Shown one piece after another: positions 31,747-41,668 of a DNA stretch of 48,358 nt (position 1 is the first letter of the stretch; every line of letters begins with the position of its first letter). Source of the stretch: Prolixibacteraceae bacterium (GTDB lineage Bacteria > Bacteroidota > Bacteroidia > Bacteroidales > Prolixibacteraceae); contig JAFLKN010000032.1 of the NCBI GenBank assembly GCA_019163175.1, forward strand, positions 1 through 48,358, given 5' to 3'. A program made the position numbers and the translations under genes. The notes beneath the pieces are model-generated. The model had not been told where the DNA came from and searched no databases. It was given only the letters and a program-made list of their open reading frames with translations.

Positions 31747-32727
31747 ATGGAAAATCTAGAATTTCAGAACATTATACACCGGTATTTCAGGGGGCAACTG
31801 GCTGACAGCGAATACGAAATGCTTACAGTTTACCTTCAGGATGCTAAAAACCGGAAATACTTCGAAGAAGCAAAACTCGAATGGGAAATCCATCCTGAAC
31901 TGGATGATCTGGCTGCTAAAAATCTTACCCGCCTTCGCTATAAAATTAATCAGGAAATTTCTGCAAAACCTAAATTGCAACTTACCCGCCAGCTTTGGGT
32001 TAGGGTGGCATCGGTTGCAGCAATTCTGGTTATCGGACTTCTGCTTGGAAGTGCCGTGACATACCTGATTTCGCCAACAAAACGAACAGCAGAACAACTT
32101 GTTTTCCAGACTCCACGCGGAGAAAAATCGATGGTTACCTTACCCGATGGATCGGAAGTGTGGCTGAATGCCAATTCCAGATTGGTTTACAACTCATTTT
32201 CATCAGACCACCGACAGGTTGAGTTAAAAGGTGAAGCATTTTTTAAAGTTGCCCATAACGAAAAAGCTCCGTTTGTGGTACGAACAAATGAATGTGATAT
32301 TACGGTTTTAGGAACCACTTTCAATGTAATGGCTTACGATGAATTTGGCCGTAAAGAAATCACGCTGCTGACAGGTAAAGTCAACGTGCATACCGAAAGT
32401 ACCGAACAAATTTTAAAACCCGGGCAGGCTTTGATTCTGGAAGACCATCAGATTCATATTGTTGAAGTAACTGCTTCAGAAGCATCAGCCTGGGTCGATA
32501 ATAAATTTAATTTCAGAAATATTCCGCTCACCGAGTTATTGAAACGTTTGGAGAACTGGTACGATGTGGACATTACACTTGAAAACCAAACGGGTAGAGA
32601 TGTGAATTTTACCGGGACCTTTAAAAACGAGGAAACCATATGGCAGGTTTTGGATGCCATAAAGGTTTACACCCCTATTAAATATCAAAAATCAGATTTA
32701 CGACAAATAAAAATTACTGTGGAATGA
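31747..32727 (+). CDS. FecR-family anti-sigma factor
   Basis: The 326-aa product has an N-terminal cytoplasmic helical part (ENLEFQNIIHRYFRGQLADSE), one TM (LWVRVASVAAILVIGLLLGSAVTYL), then the FecR domain (QTPRGEKSMVTLPDGSEVWLN, VELKGEAFFKVAHNEKAPFVV, VLGTTFNVMAY) and a C-terminal DUF4974-type domain (FRNIPLTELLKRLENWYDVDI, WQVLDAIKVY). This is the standard periplasm-facing partner of SusC-linked ECF sigma factors: the C-terminal part contacts the STN domain of the SusC receptor. It lies upstream of SusC, separated by a 10-bp hairpin at 32737. Confidence 0.92.
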   Translation: MENLEFQNIIHRYFRGQLADSEYEMLTVYLQDAKNRKYFEEAKLEWEIHPELDDLAAKNLTRLRYKINQEISAKPKLQLTRQLWVRVASVAAILVIGLLLGSAVTYLISPTKRTAEQLVFQTPRGEKSMVTLPDGSEVWLNANSRLVYNSFSSDHRQVELKGEAFFKVAHNEKAPFVVRTNECDITVLGTTFNVMAYDEFGRKEITLLTGKVNVHTESTEQILKPGQALILEDHQIHIVEVTASEASAWVDNKFNFRNIPLTELLKRLENWYDVDITLENQTGRDVNFTGTFKNEETIWQVLDAIKVYTPIKYQKSDLRQIKITVE

Positions 32728-32736
32728 TAAAAAAAA

Positions 32737-32768
32737 GACGTCAGCTAAGCGGCCACTCAGCTGACGTC
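32737..32768. repeat. Hairpin between FecR and SusC genes
   Basis: GACGTCAGCT (32737-32746) pairs perfectly with AGCTGACGTC (32759-32768), preceded by an A-run rather than followed by a T-run on the plus strand. It could be an attenuator or RNA-processing site separating FecR and SusC expression. Confidence 0.7.
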
Positions 32769-32811
32769 AAGCAAATGTGATATAAATACTCATTTAAATC
32801 GAAGTAAAACT

Positions 32812-35800
32812 ATGAAAAAAAATGATCCGAAGCAAAGGCATCGGCGATGCCCTGCGCTTAGACAAATGCTTAAAATTATGAAACTAACAACCTTGTTGTT
32901 TTTTGTTGCGCTTTTTCAGGTCTCGGCCATTTCGTATTCACAGCAAACACGGCTAAATCTGAAGTTTGAAAAGGAGACCCTTGAATCTGTTTTTAGCAAG
33001 ATTGAAGCAAACTCCGAGTTCTCCATCTTTTACAAGAACGAATTAATCCGGAATTCGAAAGAAGTCAGTGGTGATTACAAAAATGCGTTGATCTTTGAAA
33101 TTCTTGATCAGGTATTGCAATCAGAAAACCTGAGCTATTCGGTGAAGAACAAGCTGATCATGATTGTTCCCAAAGAAGGTAGTGGTGCAGAAATAAATCT
33201 TCAGCAGCAAAAATCTGTTTCCGGAAAAGTAACCGACTCAACCGGTTCGTCATTGCCCGGAGTTTCAGTGGTAGTAAAAGGTACAACAAGTGGAACAATT
33301 ACCGATGGAAATGGGAATTATTCGATTTCCAATGTTCCTGAAAATGCGACCTTGCAATTTTCGTTTGTTGGGATGAAAGGACAGGAAATTGTTGTTGGTG
33401 GTAAAACAATTGTGAATGTAAAAATGGAAGAAGAAACAGTTGGAATTGAGGAAGTAGTCGCTGTTGGTTATGGTGTTGCAAAAAAAAGTAGTATTACCGG
33501 ATCTATTTCGACAGTAAGATCAGAAGATCTACCTAATACTGCAAGTACTTCGGTTTCTCACATGTTGTCAGGAAAAGCTTCTGGCGTAACCGTTCGCCAG
33601 ACAAGTGCTCAACCAGGTGGTGGAGTTGAAATAACTATTCGTGGTGCAGGTTCTATCAATGCAGGTAATGACCCATTGTATGTAATCGATGGATTCCCAG
33701 TAAACAACAACACCTTGGAACCTGGCAGTGGTGATCGTTACAGCATGGGAAGCAGAAATCCACTAAACTCAATAAACCCTAACGATATTGAATCAATTGA
33801 GATTTTGAAGGATGCTTCGTCAACAGCCATATATGGTGCAAGAGCAGCTAATGGTGTAATAATGATTACCACCAAGCGAGGAAAAGAAGGAAAAACAAAT
33901 GTAGAATTTACTGCAAATCATACCATTCAGAATATTTCTAAGTACTTTGAGATGCTTGATGCAACCGGATTTATGCAAATGTCAAACACATTGGGAAAAG
34001 AATACTATCAAATTTCGAATAATCTTATTCCTTATGGGCCGAAAGATCCGAAACTTGTGGACCCTTATGTGCCAAAATATACCGAGGAGCAAATCGCGAA
34101 CGCAGGAACAGGAACAAATTGGTGGGATGAAGTAACAAGACCCGGAAAGGTAAGTGAATACAATTTATCCATGTCAGGAGGTAATCCAAGTACAAAATAC
34201 CTGGTTTCAGCCAACTATTTCAATCAGGAAGGGGTAGTCCAAAATTCAGATTTTTCCAGATTTAGCGGTAGGGTTAATTTAGACCAAAATATTTCAAAGA
34301 TGGTAAAAGCTGGCCTTTCATTGACGGGCTCATTTATTGACAATGGCAACACCCAGCTTGGTAGCGGACAGTGGGAGAATTCAGGTGTATTAATGAGTGC
34401 TTTGGTTATGAGTCCACTCACTACTGTCTATAATGCGTATGGCAAATACAATATCAATCCGCTGAATGCAACCATGCCAAATCCGGTTTCATACAAGGAA
34501 ATTGATGACCACACCATTTCAAAGCGGTTGCTGGCTAATTCATATATTGAGATTAATCCTATAAAAGATCTAACTGCAAAAATTAATGTCGGGATTGACG
34601 ATAAATCGGCACAGCGAAACAATTATATGCCAAAAACCTTTTTATATGGATCGCAAAGTCAGGGAAAAGCAAATATTGCATTGAATAATTCAACTGATTT
34701 GTTGTTCAACACAACGCTGAACTACAAAAAGACATTTGCGAATCTGCATCATACAAATTTTTTATTCGGGTATGAATATCAGAAATTTAATGGGAATGGG
34801 GTTGGCGTAACCAATAATAAATTTTTTACCGATGTATTTGGCAGTAATAATTTAGGTGCCGGAGAAGGCATTCCATCAACATACTCCTATAAAAATTCAG
34901 GTAAGCTTGCATCGTATTTTACGCGTATATCTTACGATTATAAGGAGAAATATATTTTGAATGTGACATTACGTCGTGATGGAACTTCAAACTTTGGTGC
35001 AGACAATAAGTGGGGAATGTTCCCATCATTGGCAGTAGCATGGCGAATTACAGAAGAGGATTTTGTGAAGAAGTTTGACAAGCTAAGTAATTTAAAATTG
35101 CGCCTTTCATACGGTCAAACTGGAAATAGCGGAATCGGGGACAGAGCATTTGAATATTATGCTCCTATTGGAAATTACCTTTTTGGCAACACGATACAAA
35201 CCGCTGTCGGAAAAAGTCAATTAGGAAATAGTAACCTTAAATGGGAAACTACCACAGAATTCAATCTGGGGCTGGATTTTGGCCTTTTCAATAATAGAAT
35301 AAGCGGTACTTTCGAATATTATAACAAGGTTGTTGATGATTTACTGGCATACCGCACACTGCCTTCGTACAGCGACTTAAGTTCGGTTGCGGACAATATT
35401 GGAGCAACTCAACTTGACGGGTTTGAGTTTAATTTAAATACACGAAATATTGACAAGGAACTAAAATGGACAACATCCTTTAATATTTCGACATATAATA
35501 ACCAATGGAAGAAACGAAATCCTAACGTTATCCTTAATCCTTACGAAAATGAACATGATCCAATCCGTGCAATATATGGATACAAGACCGCTGGAATCAA
35601 ACAGATTGGACAGGATATTCCACATATGCCCAATGCCTTGCCGGGGAATCTGATTTATCAAGATATTAACGGTTATGATGGAAATAATAAACTGACCGGA
35701 AAACCTGATGGAAAGATTAATTCTGCAGACAATGTATTGATCGGTTCATGGGATCCTGGGTTAACTTTTGGTGTCGGAAATACATTCGAATACAAACATT

Positions 35801-36222
35801 TTGATTTAAATTTCTTTTTCTATGGTATGGCTGATTATACCATCGGAAATCCAAACCTTTTCAAGTTTATGCTTGATGCGTGGCGCTTGCCCCAGACCGA
35901 AAATAATATGATGAAAGATGTATCACAATTATATAGATCTGATGCTCCAAGTACAAAGTATCCGGGAATGGCAGTAAATCCCTATCAGGGTAACAGTGAT
36001 TTCTATTTGGAAAAAGCTGATTTCATCCGGTTAAAAAATGTAACACTTGGGTATTCATTGCCAAAAAAACTGATAAATAGCATCTTAGATATAAGAGTTT
36101 ATTTTGACGCTCAAAATTTATTGACCATCACAAATTACTCTGGAGTCGATCCGGAAACGGATAGTCAAGGCTCATATCCCAATGTGAAATCTTACTCATT
36201 TGGAGTTAATGTCAAATTTTAA
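32812..36222 (+). CDS. SusC/RagA TonB-linked outer-membrane receptor with STN domain
   Basis: The 1136-aa product has an unusually long N-terminus ending in a signal peptide (LTTLLFFVALFQVSAISYS). Next come an STN (secretin/TonB short N-terminal) domain (LNLKFEKETLESVFSKIEANS, SYSVKNKLIMIV), a carboxypeptidase-D-like domain (VSGKVTDSTGSSLPGVSVVV, DGNGNYSISNVPE), the SusC motif EEVVAVGYG, the plug (IRGAGSINAGNDPLYVIDGFPV, SIEILKDASSTAIYGARAANG) and a 22-strand barrel ending SYSFGVNVKF with terminal Phe. The STN domain is the signalling arm towards FecR, so this SusC is both importer and sensor. It works with the following SusD to take up glycan oligosaccharides. Confidence 0.97.
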   Translation: MKKNDPKQRHRRCPALRQMLKIMKLTTLLFFVALFQVSAISYSQQTRLNLKFEKETLESVFSKIEANSEFSIFYKNELIRNSKEVSGDYKNALIFEILDQVLQSENLSYSVKNKLIMIVPKEGSGAEINLQQQKSVSGKVTDSTGSSLPGVSVVVKGTTSGTITDGNGNYSISNVPENATLQFSFVGMKGQEIVVGGKTIVNVKMEEETVGIEEVVAVGYGVAKKSSITGSISTVRSEDLPNTASTSVSHMLSGKASGVTVRQTSAQPGGGVEITIRGAGSINAGNDPLYVIDGFPVNNNTLEPGSGDRYSMGSRNPLNSINPNDIESIEILKDASSTAIYGARAANGVIMITTKRGKEGKTNVEFTANHTIQNISKYFEMLDATGFMQMSNTLGKEYYQISNNLIPYGPKDPKLVDPYVPKYTEEQIANAGTGTNWWDEVTRPGKVSEYNLSMSGGNPSTKYLVSANYFNQEGVVQNSDFSRFSGRVNLDQNISKMVKAGLSLTGSFIDNGNTQLGSGQWENSGVLMSALVMSPLTTVYNAYGKYNINPLNATMPNPVSYKEIDDHTISKRLLANSYIEINPIKDLTAKINVGIDDKSAQRNNYMPKTFLYGSQSQGKANIALNNSTDLLFNTTLNYKKTFANLHHTNFLFGYEYQKFNGNGVGVTNNKFFTDVFGSNNLGAGEGIPSTYSYKNSGKLASYFTRISYDYKEKYILNVTLRRDGTSNFGADNKWGMFPSLAVAWRITEEDFVKKFDKLSNLKLRLSYGQTGNSGIGDRAFEYYAPIGNYLFGNTIQTAVGKSQLGNSNLKWETTTEFNLGLDFGLFNNRISGTFEYYNKVVDDLLAYRTLPSYSDLSSVADNIGATQLDGFEFNLNTRNIDKELKWTTSFNISTYNNQWKKRNPNVILNPYENEHDPIRAIYGYKTAGIKQIGQDIPHMPNALPGNLIYQDINGYDGNNKLTGKPDGKINSADNVLIGSWDPGLTFGVGNTFEYKHFDLNFFFYGMADYTIGNPNLFKFMLDAWRLPQTENNMMKDVSQLYRSDAPSTKYPGMAVNPYQGNSDFYLEKADFIRLKNVTLGYSLPKKLINSILDIRVYFDAQNLLTITNYSGVDPETDSQGSYPNVKSYSFGVNVKF

Positions 36223-36234
36223 AACTACTGATTT

Positions 36235-37746
36235 ATGAAAAATAATAGTATAAATAGGATAATCAAAACAGTTGCAATACTATTCATATTAACCGCAACT
36301 GCCTGCGAAAATGGGCTTGAACCTGAGATCTACGATAAGCTCTCGAAGGATAATTTTCCGCAAACAGCGGATGATGCCAAAGCATTGGTTAACGGGGTTT
36401 ACCTTGATTTTCGACGTGGACCGTGGAATAGGTATAATGCAGCAAACGAATCAAGATTAGTAATGGGTCTGATGACCACCGATGAATTCTCATGCTATTG
36501 GGATGGTTATTGGGGTGCTCCCTTTAATTTTACATGGCAACCTGATGGATGGCCATTTTCAACTATGTATTGGGATTTCGTACCTTCAATTACAAGGGCA
36601 ACAGCGGCTATTGGTCAGTTAAGTTCAGTAACATCGTTGGATGCATCGCTGAAAAATAGGTATATTGCTGAAATTAAAGCTGCAAGAGGATATTGGATGT
36701 ACGACATATACAACCTGTATGGCCCGGTTCCTTTTATAACTAAAATTGAAGATGCGTTAAACCTGAAAGATTATCAACAAGTAGCCAGACCTTCCAACGC
36801 AGAAATGGTCAGTTTGATTGAAAAAGATTTAAAAGAGGCCTCAGAAGTACTGCCAGTGAAATATGGGTCAAGCGATTTTGGAAGGCTAACCAAAGGTGCT
36901 GCCTTAATGGGTTTGGTTAAACTATATCTTCATGAAAAAGATTGGGAAAAGGTTAAAACAACCGCAGAAACAATCATTAACTTAAACGTATATAATTTAC
37001 AATCACAATACAAGAGTATTTGGGCACTTGACAATGAGCAAAACAGCGAGATTATATTTGCAATTCCGTGTAATGCTTCAATAAACGGAGTAACGAACAA
37101 TTTCAGGGCTCATGTGCTATATTCTGATTGGGCTTCGCCAAATGGTTTGCCGGTAACTGCATGGAACGGGTATAAAGTTCCATGGCCATTCTATGATACC
37201 TTTGATAATGATGACAAAAGAAGAGATCTGCTCGAAAGGAATTACATCGGTTCACAGGGGCAAAAATTAGATGCCCGTGCAACAAGTCCACTTGGAGCTG
37301 CACCAGTAAAATATCCTGAAGATCCATCTGGCACTGGGCAGGACCAGGGAACAGACTATGTGATTTATCGGTATGCAGATGTTTTACTTTCACTATCAGA
37401 AGCTCTAAACGAACTGAATGGTCCAAATCAGCAATCAATTGATTTAATCAACATTGTCAGAGCCAGAGCTTTTAGTCCGGCAAAACCTGTCAGTTTAAGT
37501 AGTTTTGGAAGTAAAGAATCATTGAGGGAGTATATCCTGAAAGAACGTGGATGGGAACTCTATTTTGAAGGTAACCGTCGTGAAGATTTAATACGCCATG
37601 GCAAATTTATTGAATATGCCAATGATCCTACAAAAATGGTAAATCGTAATCCACAAAAATTAGCCAGAGACAAACATAAGCTTTATCCGATTCCAAGTAA
37701 AGCCATTTTTGAAAACCCATTAATGAAGCAAAATGATGGTTATTAA
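36235..37746 (+). CDS. SusD/RagB glycan-binding lipoprotein
   Basis: The 503-aa product is an SPII lipoprotein (LFILTATAC) with the SusD pattern: NFPQTADDAKALVNGVYLDF, AEIKAARGYWMYDIYNLYGPVPFI, the TPR-like middle part (GAALMGLVKLYLHEKDWEKV) and the C-terminal half with YRYADVLLSLSEALNE, IVRARAF and LKERGWELYFEGNRREDLIRHGKF. It caps the SusC barrel and holds the glycan. It starts 12 nt after SusC and has normal length. Confidence 0.97.
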   Translation: MKNNSINRIIKTVAILFILTATACENGLEPEIYDKLSKDNFPQTADDAKALVNGVYLDFRRGPWNRYNAANESRLVMGLMTTDEFSCYWDGYWGAPFNFTWQPDGWPFSTMYWDFVPSITRATAAIGQLSSVTSLDASLKNRYIAEIKAARGYWMYDIYNLYGPVPFITKIEDALNLKDYQQVARPSNAEMVSLIEKDLKEASEVLPVKYGSSDFGRLTKGAALMGLVKLYLHEKDWEKVKTTAETIINLNVYNLQSQYKSIWALDNEQNSEIIFAIPCNASINGVTNNFRAHVLYSDWASPNGLPVTAWNGYKVPWPFYDTFDNDDKRRDLLERNYIGSQGQKLDARATSPLGAAPVKYPEDPSGTGQDQGTDYVIYRYADVLLSLSEALNELNGPNQQSIDLINIVRARAFSPAKPVSLSSFGSKESLREYILKERGWELYFEGNRREDLIRHGKFIEYANDPTKMVNRNPQKLARDKHKLYPIPSKAIFENPLMKQNDGY

Positions 37747-37773
37747 TCCTATGTCATTTAAAAATTGTATAAA

Positions 37774-38637
37774 ATGAAAACTATATATTTATTTTTTAGT
37801 CTGGCTATAGTTCTTAATATAGGCGGATGTAGTTCAGATGAAGAGATTTTGGTAAGTCCAAAAGCCGACTTCGATTTTACAGTAAATAAAGGCACAGTCT
37901 CATTTACCAATAAATCAGCTGGAGCAAATGTTTATGCCTGGGAATTTGGTGACGAAAGCAATTCTGTGAGTACAAAAAAAGATGCCATCTTTAAATACGC
38001 GGCCGCTGGTACATATAATGTGATTGTAACATTGTATGCAGGTGACGGAAGCACAGGTATTAATGATCATATTTCAAAGACGATTTCTCTTGTTAATGTG
38101 CCTCCCTCAATAAAAATTGACGGCAAACTTAATGATTGGGAAAAAGTTCCATTTGTTGAAGGCGTTGTTGGCAAAGGAAGTTTGAAACGCATTAAAGTTG
38201 ATGGTACTGGTGATAACATTAATATATATTTGGAGGGAGATTTGGGTCTGGATGTCTCTTCACCACAAGCATTTTTTGATTTGGATATGAAGGGGTCTAC
38301 CGGTGGAGATTTTGGCTGGTATTCCGAACCATTTGGTGCTGATATGATGAGTGATGGTTCGACATCATGGTATGCTCTTCATTCTGGTGTGGGTGGAACA
38401 AATAGTTGGACATGGAATTGGGGGGAAGCTGCCGGAGGATGGATTAAATTGACAACTCCCGTTACTATATCCAGTGACACTAAAGCTGTTGAATTCTCAT
38501 TCAATAAAAGTCAGTTGAGCCAAATTGCAAAAATTACGCTATCTTCAAAAGGTGTTTATTTCTGTTTTAGTGATAAAAAAGCTGGAGAGATTCCAGTTTG
38601 GAAAAAGGGGCAAAAGCCGGTATTTATAACTTTTTAA
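37774..38637 (+). CDS. PKD-domain surface lipoprotein (SusE/F position)
   Basis: The ATG at 37774 is chosen over an in-frame TTG three codons upstream. The 287-aa product has an SPII signal (VLNIGGC), a PKD domain (ADFDFTVNKGTVSFTNKSAG, YAWEFGDESNSVSTKKDAIF, YAAAGTYNVIVTLY) and a C-terminal ~170-residue domain (PPSIKIDGKLNDWEKVPFVEG, FFDLDMKGSTGGDFGW) that resembles the carbohydrate-binding family 9-like or DOMON-type modules. By position it is the accessory surface glycan-binding protein of the PUL. It is followed by the glycosidase-like gene after 60 bp. Confidence 0.75.
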   Translation: MKTIYLFFSLAIVLNIGGCSSDEEILVSPKADFDFTVNKGTVSFTNKSAGANVYAWEFGDESNSVSTKKDAIFKYAAAGTYNVIVTLYAGDGSTGINDHISKTISLVNVPPSIKIDGKLNDWEKVPFVEGVVGKGSLKRIKVDGTGDNINIYLEGDLGLDVSSPQAFFDLDMKGSTGGDFGWYSEPFGADMMSDGSTSWYALHSGVGGTNSWTWNWGEAAGGWIKLTTPVTISSDTKAVEFSFNKSQLSQIAKITLSSKGVYFCFSDKKAGEIPVWKKGQKPVFITF

Positions 38638-38697
38638 TTACATAAAATTGAATCGGAAGGGAGCATTTGCTCCCTTCCTCATTTAAGAGCTATCAAT

Positions 38698-40182
38698 ATG
38701 AATAATTCATTCAAGTTAATCTTATTTGTTTTTTTAGTCCTCATATTCCAAAATTGTGCTAATGGTGAAGGAGTTGTTGATGAAAATTCAAATTTTAAAG
38801 TGGTTTCCTTTACTCCAAACAAAGAATCCCTGATTCGTAATCCGGGTATGGGATGGACCCTATACGATGATGCCAACGATGAAGTAGCAAATGCCGTAAC
38901 TTATTGGCAAAGTCAGGATGAAGTTGCCCGAAAATATGCATCTTGTTTTTATATCCGATGGAGATGGTCGGATATGGAACCAGAGGAAGGCAAATATGCA
39001 TGGGAATATAATGAAAATTTTAAAGCATTGGTGAAGGGCGCTCTGAACCGCGGACTAAAGCTTGCATTTCGGATTTATGTCGATGGGCAGGATAATATCC
39101 GTCCGGGTACACCTCAATTTGTATTCGATGCCGGCGCTGAAAGTTATGAAGTAAGCGGATTTAATGTCAAACATCCATCCCCTTACCTTGACGATCCAAT
39201 TTTTCAAAAGAAATTCAGCAATTTTATTCAGGCTTTTAGCAAAAAGTTCGATGATCCTTCCACAGTTGACTTTGTCGATGGATTTAACCTAGGCTGGTGG
39301 GGTGAAGGCCATCATCTAAAGTTTAAAAACGCTTCAAATAAGACGAACACCTTCCAATGGATTATTAATCTGTATGGCTCTAATTTTAAAGATGTCCCTC
39401 TTGTAATGACCATCAACAGCGAGATCGGGTATGAAACCGAAAAATCCATTTCATTTGATGGACAAGGCTATCATCCTCGTCGGGATGGCTTTTCCAGTGA
39501 GTGGTTTACTGATTACGAGAAAGGGCTTCTAGTAACTATATTCCCAAATAAGATGGTTGTTGCTGAGTCATGTTACTGGGGCGGAGGTGATATTAGTTAT
39601 TCTAGTAATCTTGATCCAAAATATAATTGGACATCCTGGGGTGCATACTATACACAGGTAGTTTCTGAAGCACTTTTCTACCATGCCAATTATCTGGATT
39701 TACGTGAAGCAGCCGAATCAAAGCTATATATGACACAAGCCGAAGACCAGATTAAAAAATTTATGATTCAGGGCGGTTATCGGCTTTATCCAAAAGAAAT
39801 AACCTACTCCGAAACAATTTCTTCGAAACAAAAAATTGAAGTAAAACATAGCTGGGCTAACTTAGGTGAAGGATATTTGCCCAACAATGACAAACGCTGG
39901 AATTATAAGTACAAGGTCGCTTTCTCTTTGTTAGACTATGACAATAAAGTAATAAAACAATGGATAAGCGCTAATGCAGAACCTTCAGCTTGGGTTAAAT
40001 CTAAGGATTCAACATATTCAGAATCATTAAACATTGAAAATGTTCCTGTTGGAAACTATAAATTGGCATTGGCGATTGTCGATATAACAACAGAGAGTAA
40101 ACCAGCAATAAATCTGGCAGTTGACAAAGGCTTACTTACCCCTGATAAATGGTTGAAAATTGGTGAAGTCAGCATTAAATAA
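38698..40182 (+). CDS. DUF4832/DUF4874-like TIM-barrel lipoprotein, putative glycosidase
   Basis: The 494-aa product is an SPII lipoprotein (VLIFQNC). It opens with the typical SLIRNPGMGWTLYDD block and has barrel motifs YIRWRWSDMEPEEGKYAW, LAFRIYVDGQDN, VDGFNLGWWGEGHH and VVAESCYWGGGDISY. The C-terminal ~120 residues form a beta-sandwich (KIEVKHSWANLGEGYLPNN). This layout is that of DUF4832 proteins, which look like GH-A clan glycosidases. Candidate acids are Glu in WWGEGHH and in VVAESCYW, but they are not experimentally defined for the family. It is anchored at the cell surface and sits between glycan-binding and esterase genes. Confidence 0.7.
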   Translation: MNNSFKLILFVFLVLIFQNCANGEGVVDENSNFKVVSFTPNKESLIRNPGMGWTLYDDANDEVANAVTYWQSQDEVARKYASCFYIRWRWSDMEPEEGKYAWEYNENFKALVKGALNRGLKLAFRIYVDGQDNIRPGTPQFVFDAGAESYEVSGFNVKHPSPYLDDPIFQKKFSNFIQAFSKKFDDPSTVDFVDGFNLGWWGEGHHLKFKNASNKTNTFQWIINLYGSNFKDVPLVMTINSEIGYETEKSISFDGQGYHPRRDGFSSEWFTDYEKGLLVTIFPNKMVVAESCYWGGGDISYSSNLDPKYNWTSWGAYYTQVVSEALFYHANYLDLREAAESKLYMTQAEDQIKKFMIQGGYRLYPKEITYSETISSKQKIEVKHSWANLGEGYLPNNDKRWNYKYKVAFSLLDYDNKVIKQWISANAEPSAWVKSKDSTYSESLNIENVPVGNYKLALAIVDITTESKPAINLAVDKGLLTPDKWLKIGEVSIK

Positions 40183-40188
40183 ATTGAC

Positions 40189-41634
40189 ATGCGCAAAATA
40201 AAAAGGGAAATCGTAATTTCTTCGGTATTGCTAATATGTTCTCTTTATAGTTTGGGTCAAATAATCCCAACAGGAACTTATCCAACTCCGCCAACGAATA
40301 TTTCAACTTTCAATCCGGACACAGAAACTCATTATTTTAATCGGATCAACACATTCAAGGCAGATCCTTTGGTCGGCGGGGATATCGTTTTCTTAGGGAA
40401 CAGTATTACTGAATTTGGTGGTAATTGGGGCATACGTTTCAACTCATACATAGTCAAAAACCGGGGGATTTCAGGCGATGAAACTCAAGGTGTTTTACAA
40501 AGATTAGGTGAAATTTATTATTCCAAACCCTCGAAGGTTTTTCTATTGATTGGAATAAATGATTTATGGCGAAATAGAACAGTTCAGTTTGTTAGCCAGA
40601 ATATTCTGAATATAGTAGACAGCATTACCAAATATTCACCAAATTCTATCATCTATGTGCAGACAATACTACCAACAACGAACCAAAGCCTCGTCTCAAA
40701 AATAAAGCAAACCAATGATATTTTAAAAGATAAGCAGAGTTTTAAAAACTATACTTTAATTGATCTGCATCCCTATTTTGCAGATATTAATGATATGTTG
40801 AAAAGTAACTATACCGCCGATGGACTGCATCTGAATGAACAGGGATATAACCTTTGGGTAAATTTTGAAAGAAAGTATGTCCCTGAATTATCGCTTTTTA
40901 ATTTGATTAAGAATTATGACTTAAAAACAACTAGTGATTACTGGATAATGTCAGGTACACCAGATATGTTCAAAACTTCAGATTGGTCACCAAATCCACC
41001 TGCCCGGTCTTTTGCAAACAATTATTGGCAATGGACAGACAAGTCCATTAATGGCAGTATCATGCAAACTATTTCAAATCTGGAAGATGGGGAATATGTT
41101 TTCTCCAGCAAATTTATTGGTGGTCCAGCCGGTAATTTTTCTTATTCAGCCCTTGTGGCAATAGATGGAAATAATAACCAGACAAAGATGGAATTTAAAA
41201 TGCCAAGTTCATGGACAAAAATCCAATTTCCAGTTTCTGTTACTGGTGGTAAATGTTCGGTTGGGATTACAATAAAAGACACGCTAAATTCGGAATATTG
41301 GTTTAATGCTGCTGACTTTTTGTTTTATCAAAAATTATTTACCTGCATACCCACTTTGTTGGAAAATAATGATGATGTTTTTAACGTAACTCCTAACCCG
41401 TTTGTCAATGAAACAAGTATTAATTTTAAATTGTCGAATTCGCAAAAAGAAGTAGTGGTTGAAATTTATAATCTGAAAGGAATCAGGATAAAACGGTATG
41501 TTGTAACAGATGTAATTCAAAACCAATGTTATTCGTTAATATTTTCTGTTGATTCAAAAAATGATACACTTTATCTTGCACGATTAATTACAAAGAATCA
41601 GATGATTCCTTTAAAACTAATTCGAAACAAATAA
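40189..41634 (+). CDS. SGNH/GDSL esterase with T9SS-type C-terminal domain
   Basis: The 481-aa product has a signal peptide (SSVLLICSLYSLG). The SGNH hydrolase part shows block I FLGNSITEFGG with the nucleophile Ser, block II NRGISGDET with the oxyanion Gly, block III LLIGINDLW with Asn, and block V DGLHLNEQGYNLW with Asp and His. A beta-sandwich domain follows (residues ~250-390) and a T9SS-like C-terminal domain (VTPNPFVNETSINFKL, EIYNLKGIRIK). It probably deacetylates or otherwise deacylates the PUL glycan outside the cell. It lies 6 nt after the previous gene, so it is in the same operon. Confidence 0.85.
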   Translation: MRKIKREIVISSVLLICSLYSLGQIIPTGTYPTPPTNISTFNPDTETHYFNRINTFKADPLVGGDIVFLGNSITEFGGNWGIRFNSYIVKNRGISGDETQGVLQRLGEIYYSKPSKVFLLIGINDLWRNRTVQFVSQNILNIVDSITKYSPNSIIYVQTILPTTNQSLVSKIKQTNDILKDKQSFKNYTLIDLHPYFADINDMLKSNYTADGLHLNEQGYNLWVNFERKYVPELSLFNLIKNYDLKTTSDYWIMSGTPDMFKTSDWSPNPPARSFANNYWQWTDKSINGSIMQTISNLEDGEYVFSSKFIGGPAGNFSYSALVAIDGNNNQTKMEFKMPSSWTKIQFPVSVTGGKCSVGITIKDTLNSEYWFNAADFLFYQKLFTCIPTLLENNDDVFNVTPNPFVNETSINFKLSNSQKEVVVEIYNLKGIRIKRYVVTDVIQNQCYSLIFSVDSKNDTLYLARLITKNQMIPLKLIRNK

Positions 41635-41668
41635 GAACAAGTTGAATTTATTTTAAAATAGACCTTTT

